A stretch of DNA of 64,000 bases from Dryococelus australis (lineage: Eukaryota > Arthropoda > Insecta > Phasmatodea > Phasmatidae): NCBI GenBank assembly GCA_029891345.1, contig CM056994.1:140948457-141012456 (forward strand). The letters are read 5' to 3'. A program made the translations under genes and the position numbers. The notes under the pieces were generated by a model. The model did no database searches. It was given only the letters and a program-made list of their open reading frames with translations, and had not been told where the DNA came from. This document shows, piece by piece, positions 1 to 10,793 of this stretch; the first letter of the stretch is position 1, and each line of letters starts with the position of its first letter.

Positions 1-974
1 CTATTATCTTTTAACTTGCCGACTCAATTATGATTATGTTTGGAACCATAAGTCTTTCTGGAATACTTTTTTTATGAAACTCGCAAATACTCAGCTTCGG
101 TTAATCTTGTGGTTTGTAGTGAACTGACTCAATTTCCCATGTTAGTGTTAAAATTTCCAGTCATACATTTAAATGTTTGGTGAGAAAATTAAATCTATTA
201 ACAAAAATGTAAAAGAGAAGGCATATGACATGGAAAAGTATACGGGAAAAATTACAATGCACTTGCAGTGTATAACATTACTTAGTCAAATTATATTTTT
301 GTTAATCTAATGTATATGTTTAACTATGAATAAATATATTATTGAAAACAATCTCAATATGTTTGAACCCTAAATTTGCTTTCGAAAGATATTTTCACAC
401 GAACAAATAATTAAGTCGATTTTATTTCTGAAGGGAAAATTTGTTTGAGTAAATAAGCCAAGTAGACGTCTTTTTATGCAAGGTATGCCTAGTGCCGAGA
501 CAAAACGAACAAGCAGTCAGGTGGTTTTCCCCATTCAACCGATTCATTGTCCGCCTAGCTGTATGAGGTTCCCACTGCTTGCAGCTCGCACTACTGTTCG
601 CGCCAGACATCGTGGCCCTTGAGATACCTCGTCCGTCAGTAATGGGCTGGACACGGACGGACGCTGCAGCAGGCGGGAATTACTAACGGCACGGTTATCT
701 ATACTCTTTACTAAAAGCATTTTACAGGCTGTCCGATTGAAGATTTCGCACTAAAGCCTGGTTCAGTTCACATTCTTACCGATCACGCCAAACGAAGCTG
801 TTCAAATGTAAACAGATATTCAGCATTACTGTTTTCGTGCATGGGTGAAAGCTCAGTTTACGAATATAGGATTACGATGTAAATGCATGACAAGGAACTG
901 GAAGCTAAATATATTTTTACTTTATTGTTTGGTAATCAGGAAATGTTACAAATATTTTATGAAACAGGCCTAAT
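1..974. other. AT-rich intergenic stretch, no gene recognised
   Basis: Only short random-looking ORFs are present. I see no protein motif, RNA gene or clear repeat boundary. A moderately GC-rich patch near 590-690 has no recognisable identity. Confidence 0.5.
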
Positions 975-1320
975 TTAAAAAAATGTCTCAGAGGTACGTT
1001 TCTGAGGGAAAGACTGCACACTTGTTCACTTCTGGGCAATATACGTCCTGGTAGACGGAATGCTTATGAGAGAGTGAAGAGATTGGGCGGCTCTTAACAC
1101 CGAGGTCTTGAGCGTCCTTGAGGGTAAAGCGATATGAGTATGGAGCAGCCCCGGAATGCAAGGGTGGTGTAAATGGAAGATCAGTGAGAAAACTCGCCGA
1201 CAGTGGCATCGTCCTTCACGCTTCCCACATGCGAAAATCCGGGGGCGATCTGGCCGGGAATAGAACCCGGTCCGCCATGGTGGAAGGTGAGAAATCGAAC
1301 CACTACACCACCGTGGCGCC
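975..1320 (-). repeat. tRNA-derived SINE-like repeat
   Basis: Read on the minus strand from about 1320, the sequence opens with an internal RNA polymerase III promoter. There is an A-box-like stretch (TGGTGTAGTGGTTCGA), then about 30 bases later a B-box/T-arm, CCGGG-TTCTATT-CCCGG, with a 5-bp stem and 7-nt loop. This resembles a Glu/Gly-type tRNA head. A unique body of about 250 bp follows and ends near an A-rich tract (TTTAAAAAAATG on the plus strand). The acceptor stem is not convincingly paired, so I call a SINE rather than a functional tRNA. A 73-codon ORF inside the body (988-1209, minus) has no recognisable domain. The tail boundary is approximate. Confidence 0.55.
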
Positions 1321-3950
1321 AGGAATGCTTCATGTTCACTATCGGATTACAGTTATGTCTTATATACACAATATTATCGTAACAGCAAATGTGAACAAAC
1401 AAACTAAAACCAAGCGTGTTTAAGTATTAATATCAGCGCAACTTTTTCAACGGCTATGTAAGCCTAAAAGTGCTCACTTTAAAGAATATTTTATTAACAG
1501 GAATAATAACAATGTAGCTGATGAAACCAGTATAAAATAACAGGCGAAATTATTACGTTTTCATGTCATGAACTGGAGAAAATGCAGGTAAATTATCTCT
1601 AAAATTTAAGCTCTAAAAATATTTCGAAAAGAGATGACACTTCACGCTCAGATGCAGGGATATTTCTACGAGAATGACTGAAACCTTTCCAAATGCCCTA
1701 TAGGATTGTTTGGCCTAGTTACAAAGTAGACATGTATACGCTCGCTCGACCAGGTCCGGGTTGGCGTTGAAAAAGCAAGCTACTGTCAGCGCAAGACGTT
1801 GTGACACTTGTATGAACGTGGGTGTGAGGGTTTGTTGGGGAGAGGTGATACAACTACGTACGCAGCTCTGGCTTTGTAGCATCCGACCTAGAAACATTAC
1901 TGAATAAATATTGCTAAACAACCACTGAGAAATGACGCTTGAGTGTATCAGAATGGACATCCCTGTATGACATTTTAGAACTCTGGCTCAGTATCATTTC
2001 ATTTGACTGCATGTCATATTAATAATCTTTAAAACGTACCTCCACTCCCTCAACCCTTTACGCCAGTAAAACATCTACGGTTTTGGAAGTCAGATTTTGG
2101 TAGATGTGTTATAAAGAAAATTAAATTCTCTATCTCTATTTGTGTATTTTTTACAGACACTGAATACAGTCTTCTGACACTGTTTTTAGTCAACCTATTC
2201 GGACTCAATCTTATAAAATGCTGTACTTTCGTGTGTAAGACAGCCCAAGATAACGCAAGTATCAAATTGGGATATATTTTGCTTATTTAGTAGTTGTGGG
2301 ATTGACAACGATTTATAGCAAAATATATATAGAATGTTGGCCTTACATGTTTGTAATCATAATGTGACATATTATTAAACAAATTGTAGTTGTATACGCC
2401 ACAGTGGCTAGCATTCGCATAACATGGCATTAAACATTGAGAGACCAATTGCTATAAAGCACACTTACACATGTATTCACCAATCAGTTAAGGGACTGGT
2501 GAGTATGGTGTCTTTCAGCCACTAAGTGTTTCAAATTGGGTTCCTTAACATTACTGACAGAAATCGCCAATGGAGGCATTTGGGTTAGAAACCACATCAT
2601 GACACAATACGTCGAGCTGAACTGTCCAGCTTAGGTGTAACGGTACTATAGGCTGTTCGCGCCAAATTGAGCTGTTTACACTTTTCGTAATGGTGCTATA
2701 ACACACACACATGGCACATGTAAGCACTTATTAAGTTTCAGTTAGTGCATAATTGAAAATAAAAACTGAGTTACGACTTAATATTTAATATTTATTGACA
2801 TTTGGGTGTAAACATCCATATATTAAATGCAACAGGCATCAAGAAGTGCCTACCTTAATGCAAAACATTTATTTAATGCGAATATTTTCCTTCGAAATAT
2901 ATCTAGTAGCTCGCTGCATGTGTTCTATTTTTGTTATTTCCTTTTTAAAGGCGAATATTTTGAGTATTTTTTAATTACCGTAGATCGTTCAAGAGACTAT
3001 AATAACTCCCGCAGATCATATTGTAGTAATTTCGTCTTATAACATTTTAATAATCAATAACTTTTTCCTGTAATCCAAATTTGGTTAAGGCATCTCGGGT
3101 AATCATCACGGTGCATGCAAATAGGCTTTTACTTTATGAACGGAACAGAATTGTTTAAGTTTTCCACATTACTATCACATGGAACAGGAAACCTGCGCGG
3201 GTTATTTTGAGGAAAACGTAAACTTAACACACTTATAGACGTAATCCACCTTTGCATTGGATTACAGTTAACAAGGTTCACTCAGGAATATGTGAAGCAA
3301 ATATGAAACTTGTAAGAAAAGACTTTTGAGAAAAAGTGCTGTTTTTTTAATAGTAATATTCGCCACTTACTGGAGAAGCACGCAATGAATATACAGCAGT
3401 TGATCGAGTATTCATTGGACTGTGAAGTCTAGACTTCAGACCGTTGAATCTGACACATTTTATGGTCTCTAATTAACTTACATATGATAACATTATTTTA
3501 CATAATGTATAATTTAATGTCTTTAGTGATTATCACTTTATGTATTCAAAGATATTGTGTGTGTTGGTAAGGTGATTTATAACGTATTATCTCATTTGAA
3601 ATGTATAATTATACATGATTGGAAGTAGTTTTCTTTCAGTGGTTCAGTGTGGTCTGTTCAAATTTAGCATTTACTATTTGTTTCTCAGATCTGATACAGG
3701 CTATTCCATAATTACGATGGTTTTCACCACTAATTTTCTTTAAATGCAATACATGTAATGTGTTGGAATATATTCAGGCTAATCTGAGCTGAAAGAAATA
3801 TTATTCGTGTTTTGTATGCTTTTTCCTCCAAAGCCATGTTCCCTGCAACAATTAGACACGCCCACTCCGCGACGCGCGCCTGTGACTTGGGAGAGGGCAG
3901 CGGGACTTAGAAATATTTTCAGCTACACGAGATCGTTCAATTTTCAACGA
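1321..3950. other. AT-rich intergenic stretch, nothing assigned
   Basis: Short ORFs only (for example 1715-1960 minus, 2050-2265 minus, 2827-3042 plus), none with a family motif. A short (CA)n tract lies near 2700. No feature can be supported here. Confidence 0.5.
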
Positions 3951-4046
3951 GAAGTGTATATAACGATATATATAAACTAAATAGAAAATGATATTATATT
4001 TAATTATGAATTATGAATATAATTATGAATATCCCTAGCTTACATA

Positions 4047-4049
<3 letters not shown>

Positions 4050-4118
<69 letters not shown>
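4050..4118. repeat. (TA)n microsatellite
   Basis: An uninterrupted alternating TA tract of about 69 bp sits inside a wider AT-rich zone (about 3960-4470) made of variants of ATATCTTATATATATTTA. Such tracts expand by slippage. Confidence 0.95.
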
Positions 4119-4122
<4 letters not shown>

Positions 4123-4258
4123 TGCATATCTTATATATTTATTTACATATCGTTTTTTATTTATTTAAATATACATTCCTATCTTATATAGATTTGAATA
4201 TATTCCAATCTTATATATATTTATATAACTATCATATATATGCCTATCTTATATATAT

Positions 4259-4306
4259 TTATGTATAACTACCTTATATATAAATATATAAGGTAGTTAT
4301 ACATAA
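4259..4306. repeat. 48-bp near-perfect palindrome
   Basis: The left arm, TTATGTATAACTACCTTATA and two more bases, is repeated in reverse complement after a 4-base centre (TAAA). Both arms match perfectly over 22 bases. It lies in the AT-rich zone next to the (TA)n tract and probably arose by template-switch or snap-back copying. No regulatory role is implied. Confidence 0.9.
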
Positions 4307-4469
4307 ATAATTATATGTATAATATAATTTCTTATATAATTTAAAATATATATTCTTATCTTATATATATTTATGTACATATCTTATATATAATAATATA
4401 TATCTTTTTTAATATGTATGTATTATATACATTTAAATATATATTACTATATTATCTATAAGTAACTGT

Positions 4470-5200
4470 GTGTTTTCATCCAGGGCGAACGAGTATTTGT
4501 GTTTTCTCAGAGTGCTCCCATCATAACACGAAGATAAATTGCGGTTACGAAAATCTGCCTTTGACGTAGATAACTGTGGAGCCGCTATCTGCACCACCGC
4601 AAACGAAAATCCTACATGAAATGTTGAGTCCTACACCAGAGGTACAATTTACAACTCCTGACATGTAGCACAAAATACGTGACTAAGTTAATAAATATCC
4701 CCAGTTATACACAATATGAAAATTAATTCTAAGTCCTACGTAAAATAGAACGAGGTGATTAAATGAAAAAATTTCTCAGTCTTACACGAGTGGGGATAAT
4801 ATTCAGGGTTCCGATCGGATGGTGCTGCATTGACTATCATCATAAGAATTCTCGCGAGTGAGCAGTATGAATGGTAAGTTATCCAGCAACTGTTCACTTT
4901 AGCTCGAGAATTAGTCGGTCACTAGCTTGTCAACCAGCATCGGACATGTGCCATACGACAAATGGCTGATACCCAATACTGCATGCAATGATACTGATGA
5001 ATTAACTGCATATATAAACTAATATATTCATGCCAAATACAATTGGTGAAAGAATGTAATTTCTATACATATGGACGCGATGGATCGATGAAGCGATCTA
5101 TTGATTAAACGATGGATCGATAGAGCGAGTCATTCTGAGTTATTTTCGAGTCATTTAGAGTGATTTTGTCATATTTTAGAGTCCATTGGGAGTCATTTTA
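4470..5200. other. Intergenic stretch, nothing assigned
   Basis: No ORF or motif of note. Around 5085-5220 there is a weak internal repetition (variants of GATGGATCGAT and of GAGTCATTTTAGA), which may be a decayed minisatellite. Confidence 0.4.
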
Positions 5201-5204
5201 GATT

Positions 5205-5368
5205 GATTTAGTCATTTTGAAGTAATTTGGCAGTAGTGGTGGTCTTGGTGGTAGTGTCACCGATGATGGAAAACAAACCTTTAAATAACCTTTTGGCAAT
5301 TTTTTGGGAACTCAAGGTCAAATGTCAAGGTCTTTGGTCTAATATGGTGGTTGGGTGACATCATGTAA
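5205..5368. repeat. Fragment resembling the Polinton TIR subrepeat family
   Basis: This segment has the phrases CTCAAGGTCAAATGTCAAGG and AATATGGTGG typical of the subrepeats in the large TIRs at 19.1-20.0, 47.2-48.1 and 55.0-55.4 kb. It directly abuts the start of LTR element A. The match is short and judged by eye, so it may be only a small relic. Confidence 0.35.
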
Positions 5369-5680
5369 TGGTGGGCCGTTTGAAAGTTCGCTCTCTCTGC
5401 CACCAACCTTCAAATGCACTAGACGTAAGGTTAGGACGCTCGTCCTACAGTTGGACGTAGTGGAGAAATTTTAAATTATAAGTTAGGGTGTTTTAGTTCC
5501 TACAGCTTGCCACAGTTGTTAATATGTGTTTTGCGTCGAGTTTAGAGAGTAAGCATTCCACATATTTTTATTTCAGCAGCTGTTTAGGAGCCGTGAGCCA
5601 CGTATAGTAGCACCGCACCCAGATCTGCTTTTTTCTATATCCGTTTCTTCTACAAGTTACTTCGTCCTCCTCCCTAGTCG
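5369..5680 (+). repeat. 5' LTR of element A
   Basis: This matches 13148-13486 in direct orientation over about 300 bp, from GGGCCGTTTGAAAGTT to CGTTTCTTCTACAAG. A shared stretch near the middle (ATATTTTTATTTCAGCAG) shows the alignment is genuine. The right end is uncertain because similarity fades after about 5668. No convincing tRNA primer-binding site was found just downstream. Confidence 0.85.
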
Positions 5681-5769
5681 CAGCTAACAGAAACGGTACA
5701 ATCACAGGTTTCACTGTAGAGAGTGGGCGTAGTAGTTAACCTGCAACAGCTAGCTTCAGATTTAAATAT

Positions 5770-6879
5770 TGTACGCCAAGGAAGTGACTGAGGCAAGGGA
5801 AAAGTTAGAGAAGGTAAAGAGGACTTGCAATGTACAGTTTAGTGAAGTAGAGCAGCGAATGAACAGGCTAGAAGAGCTACCAGCTGCCACAACTGACTTG
5901 AATGCTCTAGACTAGTTAGTATCAGAGAAATTCACCTCACAAAACACTCACGTAGAGAACAAACTAGGGCAAGTCGAGAAAGCAACTGCATATAAGCTTG
6001 CCAGAGAAGCTGATAAGGTGGAACAGCTAACCCAGTTTGTGGAGGGAGTGAGAAGTCTTCAACTGAGTGTACACGACATTGACCGTGGGGAGGTGCAGCC
6101 TTTTGTTACTAATACTATGCACACTGAGCCCAGAAACCGCACATTTATTTCTGAACAGAATGTCACACCCATGCCTGCTATTCCAGTGTCAAATGCACCT
6201 ATTAGCACTCTTCTACATCAACCATCGAAACTGTGAGCAGAACACATTCCCAAATTTGAAGGGGAAATCAGGGGAAAATACAATTAACTTCTTACTAAAA
6301 TTTGAAGAGTATTCTGATTTGTTCAGACTAAGTGACCACGACATGCTGAGATGCCTTAGTCTACCACTCAAATCAACGGCTTACTATTGGTGGGAGGTAG
6401 CGAAAAGCACCACGACAAGCTACTCGGAATTCAAGAACAAATTCACTGATTATTTCTGGAATGCAAAAGTGCAGGGGAACCTGAGAGCGCAGCTCCACGC
6501 AGATAGTTGGGTCCCCGGCCGAGGTCGCAGCCTGGATGCACACATATCTGGCATGTACGAAAAATCGAGACACTTAAGCCCTCCAGTTGGCGATGAGAGA
6601 TTTACAACAATAGTGTTACTGCAGTTACCCTATCGCTATCAAACACACTGGTCAGGTCGCAGAGATACAGACATAGTATCATTCCGCGAGGTACTACTTG
6701 TGTTCGATAAAATTGACAAAATGCAGAGACAACAGAACGTAAGGGAAGGGGACAAGTCAGGCCCGATCGAACGACCGCCACCATTGTATCTAGGAAACCA
6801 GCAAAACCAGTACTGGGGAGGTTTCAGACAAAACAATAATGGGCACCCCAGAGTACAAGCTTTTCGCGTGGGCTTTTAG
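5770..6879 (+). pseudogene. gag: Element A gag (coiled-coil N-terminus plus capsid)
   Basis: The N-terminal part (about 5770-6236) is charged and heptad-like (EVTEAREKLEKVK, FSEVEQRMNRLEEL), as in coiled-coil leaders of some Gypsy Gag proteins, with an in-frame stop near 5911. After a frame change, 6240-6879 holds the capsid-like domain: the FPNLKGKSGENTINFLLKFE entry, the WWEV segment around 6390, and an LDAHISGMYEKSRHLSP-like helix around 6530. In Gypsy elements this protein forms the particle that packages the RNA. I see no zinc knuckle. It is broken by at least one stop and one frameshift. Confidence 0.8.
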
Positions 6880-7479
6880 CAGCTATATTCACTAGGCCAA
6901 GGCTCCGACCAGAGAAACAGCCAACATTATTTCAGGCAGAAAGTACTATTCAGGCAGGAGGGGTCAGAGAACCCGTGGACACCGTATAAACTATGAAGAG
7001 AGGTTAGGTCAACTGGGTGAAATATCAGGAGGGGTCCCAAGCCCACGATCGCCTACATCACATGGTACGCCTGCACGGAGGAATAATACACAGCCTATTT
7101 ACAATCAGGCAGCGAACAGTTTTTCGCATTCGTCTGTACCGCAGGGCAGGAATGGAACAATGCACGGTAATCAAACATCGCACTCAGCTGGAGCCAGCAA
7201 CCAGAGACTCACAGGATATTTACTGCCACAGCCTGGCGGTTATTTTGACAATCAGAGCCCGCTAGAACCACGGATGCCACCGTTTGTCACGGCACCGCCT
7301 ATGATAAACTGGAGAGAGGCATCTTCGCAGAATACAAGTGCGAGTAGTAATACTAAGTTAAACTAGAAAGGGTCAGGGAAACGGGATCCCATTCGCTTTC
7401 CCAAATCACCTAGGGGTCCAATAGTGCCGTGGATTTTTCGAAAAAAATTGAAGTTGACCTCAAAAGTATTGAAAAATTG
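6880..7479 (+). pseudogene. Element A post-capsid region, Pro/Gln/Asn-rich
   Basis: Overlapping short ORFs (7017-7265 and 7160-7366) read as low-complexity sequence rich in Asn, Gln, Ser and Pro, as expected for the nucleocapsid or linker part of Gag. No CCHC knuckle can be seen. This is the Gag-Pol boundary, and nothing more specific can be supported. Confidence 0.45.
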
Positions 7480-7865
7480 TTATAAGTACTGTGTTATTAG
7501 GAGAAACAGACAGGCAATTTTTACTGGACAATACTGCCGGAGACGATGTTGTTTCGCAGGAAACTTTGTGTCCTGAGTTGAACTTAACTGTATGTGGTTC
7601 GTCAGTGCCATGTTTTTTCGACTGTGGAGTTGAGATATGCTGCGTGGTAGAAGCATTTGTAAATTATTTCTGTGCCTCCGGATATAAGCTACCTGTCGTA
7701 CCAATACCCAGGCTCCGCATTATTGGTGTAACCGCAAAATAAAGTCCGATGTTTAGCAGACAAGTTTTACTAACTATTGAGGGCGTAGGCAGCACAAAAC
7801 GAATTTCAGCTTTGGTCATCAAAGGCTTGACAGTGACTGTGATACTAGGTATTGATTTTCGGACA
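7480..7865 (+). pseudogene. Element A retropepsin-like protease
   Basis: The ORF from about 7491 contains VPCFFDCGVEICCV, which sits where retropepsins have the active-site Asp-Ser/Thr-Gly triad; here it reads D-C-G. About 75 residues on, after a frameshift, comes VILGIDF (about 7840), the hydrophobic-G-x-D-F motif typical of Gypsy proteases. This enzyme would cut Gag-Pol. The altered triad and the stop near 7741 make it inactive. Confidence 0.7.
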
Positions 7866-7989
7866 CGTTACAAAATCAGTTTGAATTTTTGCCGATGGTA
7901 AGTGCGCACTGCTGACAGGGAGTCTAGCACAGTAACCACTCCGGACGGCTGGAGATGGTCGGATCAATTTTTATGTTAGCTACAAGAAA

Positions 7990-8960
7990 CAGAGTTTCAA
8001 CTGAGTATATCGCCAACTGTGAATGCAACAGCTTCAATTGAGGATATTTTACATACTGTGAGCAGTATTGACGGTATTGATCGGCAGCAGGAAAATGTTT
8101 TAGAGCAGTTATTACTGGCTAACCAGGTGATATTCTCCGAGCAGCCAGGCTGGAACAAGTTGTATAAGGCATGTGTAAAAGTGGAACCAGGTCCAGTATT
8201 CCATTTGAAATCATACCCGATGCCCGCAAAGTATGCAAAAGAAGCGGAAGGTTATTTGAAATTTATGTTATCATGGAATGCAATAAAACCTGCAGAAAGC
8301 CCGTACTGTAATCCTAAGGTCTACGCAAAGAAAAAAAGACGGATTAGTCAGTCTCTGTTTGGACGCACGTAAACTATATGGCATTACAATTAAATACAGA
8401 AAGAGCCCAGGACCAACTGACGAACTATTAAGGCTCTACCAGGGAGTTCGCTATATGTCTACGATATACTTGACTCATGGCTACTGGCATGTTCTCCTGA
8501 CTCACGAATCAAAACAGTACTCCTCATTTTTGTTTCGTAGTAAGCAATTCTGTTTTGAAGTACTACCTTTTGACCTTTGCAACCCCGTATCACAATTCAC
8601 GAGGTGTATGATGGTCACCTTAGGCGAAGAATGTTCTGAGTTCACACGTTGTTACATGGACGATATTTTGGTTACGTCGGTTACCCTTGAAGAACATTTG
8701 GTGCACCTGCAGACAGTGCTAAATAAGTTGACAGCCGCCGGAATGACAGTTAAATTAAGGAAGTCACTTTTCCGTCGCGAGTAAGTGCCTTTATTTTCGA
8801 GGGCATGATTGGCCCCAGAAGGGATACGTACGGAGCCGAATAAGCTAGCCGCTCTCACGGAATTTCCTGTGCCCAGAAACGTAAGACAGATAAAGACAGT
8901 TAAGAACGTTCCTTGGAGGGGTCGGTTATAACCGCAATTATTCAGATAATGTTGCGCAGG
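7990..8960 (+). pseudogene. pol: Element A reverse transcriptase
   Basis: The sequence covers the thumb-side leader (8019-8372, with FHLKSYPMPAKYAKEAEGYL), a joined frame at 8359-8784 with the LTHGYWHVLLT segment (normally the catalytic L-D-hxxGY motif; the Asp is changed to His here), the LPFDLCNPVSQFTRCM segment, and CYMDDILV at about 8650, the intact YxDD catalytic box. The alignment with Gypsy RT is good. One frame shift lies near 8360 and another past 8784. The minus-strand ORF at 8652-8972 is a shadow of this gene. Confidence 0.9.
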
Positions 8961-9470
8961 TGTGTGCAGCATTGTTTGAGCTATTGAGCAAGGATGTAAC
9001 TTGGAAATGGACAGAAAAGAAACGACAGGCTTTCGAAGTTCTGAAGGAATTATTTTTGAATGAACATGTAATTCATCATCCTGTGCCAGGTGCCACTTAT
9101 TATTACAGGCGCATCAAGAGCAGTTTTGGGAGCGAACCTCGCACAACTGAGCTCTGACGGCGTGGAAAAGACAGTCGCTATGGCGAGCCGAACGCTTAAT
9201 AAGGCAGAGAAAAACTATACTGTGACTGAGAAGGAAATGCTAGGTGTATTCTGGCCGCTACAGCATTTCCGTTACTTATTACATAGCAAGCGCATTGTAC
9301 TGCAGACTGACCACCAAGCATTGATACGTTTACGAACGGGAAAAATTTTCAGTAGTCACCTGACAAGATGGCCTGTGTTAATACAGGAATTTAACCGAGA
9401 GTTTCAGCACATTAAAGGAAGCGAGAATGTGGCAGCTGACTACCACATCCGTATTCGGATGGAGCAACAG
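8960..9470 (+). pseudogene. Element A RNase H
   Basis: A connection segment (WTEKKRQAFEVLKELF, about 9010) leads to the RNase H fold. The expected TDAS-like first catalytic motif reads ITGASRAVLGANLAQL, with Asp replaced by Gly. The second and third motifs, NYTVTEKEMLGVFW (about 9215) and LQTDHQALIRL (about 9300), are recognisable and keep Glu and Asp. There is a frame change between 9090 and 9157. It would normally degrade the RNA template. Confidence 0.85.
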
Positions 9471-9609
9471 AAGTGGAGAGTAAAAATCCAAACAAATTTT
9501 TCGTTGCGTAATTTGCTACGCAACCAGAGTTGTCACGGCAATCGCAAAAGATTTTTGTCAGTGTTTTTCAAGATCAGAATGCAGACAATTTTTGCAGAAA
9601 GGTTTTAAA

Positions 9610-10793
9610 CAAGCTTCAAGATGCGACAGCTGAGCGTCAAGCGAGGAATTCTTTTTGTACACGTTCCGATGAAGTTTTGTTTCAACGTGGTTTGTATCAG
9701 AAGGAATTTGAAACGGAATGGAAAATTGTTGTACCGGAAAAATTGCAGGAACAGCTTATAATTGGTACGGACGAGTTAGTTGGCCATGTAGGCATAAGAA
9801 AAACTTACGAAGCATTGCGCACACACTTTTTCTGGGAGGGAATGTTACAGTAAGTTGCCGTCACTGTAAGGACATGAGACTTATGCCAGAAGTGTAAACT
9901 TCCACATGAAAACTTGGCAGGTGATATAAAACCTATTACTCCAGAAAATCCATTCGATTTAGTGTTAGTTGATCTCTTTGGTCTATTGCCACATTCGACG
10001 GCTGGAGTGACCTATGGTTTCTTAGTAATAGATGTGTTTTCTATGTACACAAAATTATACACAATGGTTCGTGCTAATGCTTAAACAGTTGTAAGTAAAC
10101 TGGAACTGTTTATTAAAGACGTGTGAAAACTGATATGCGTTTTATCAGACAAGGGTGCGCAGTTTACCAGACATGTATGGCAAACAAGTCTGAGAGAGAA
10201 GGTCATTATACCTACTACTACTGCACCCAGACACCCGACTGGAAGTCCCGTCGTGCGCAGAACGCGTAGTTTTGGACATACACTGCGCATATTGTGCCAT
10301 ACAGCTAAACAAAGTTGGCGAGACAAAGTTCCACAAGTATAATTTATTTCTAACCACACTAATATTGACAGTACTAATTTTACTCCTTGGGAAACATTGA
10401 CGGGCCAACGATCAATGATTTACGGCCCTAGTAATCTGCCACAACTTCGAAGGACTGCACATAGCGACGAATAACAATCAGATAAATTAAGAGAAGTTAA
10501 ATTATTAGTAAGACTTTAGCTTGCATTGAGCAGCAGAGACGAGCCAGATAAGCAAACCAACTACAGCCAGGTCAGCTTGTTTTGACTAAAGTGGTATGTG
10601 TGAGTAACCACTTTGATCATTTAATGGGGAAGCTTATTCCATTATTTTCTGCACCGTAAGAAGTTAAGAGAGAAGTATTTCACAACTGTTATGAGTTGGT
10701 TATCCCAGGCATTAATGAATTAGTTGGCAGGCAAAATCTGAGTAATTTACGAGTTTATCGATTTCGTGAACAAGTCAGTCTAGCAGGCGCTTA
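9610..10793 (+). pseudogene. Element A integrase
   Basis: The N-terminal zinc-binding region is seen as GHVGIRKTYEALRTHFFWEG (about 9783-9842), with His-His and a later Cys-x2-Cys (CRHC, about 9855). The catalytic core begins with LVLVDLFGLLP (about 9960; first Asp kept) and continues to LSDKGAQFT (about 10143; second Asp kept). The segment that should carry the third catalytic Glu reads PRHPTGSPVVRRT, without a Glu. The C-terminal part runs to SLAGA and a stop at about 10793. Several stops and frameshifts make it inactive. Confidence 0.85.
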
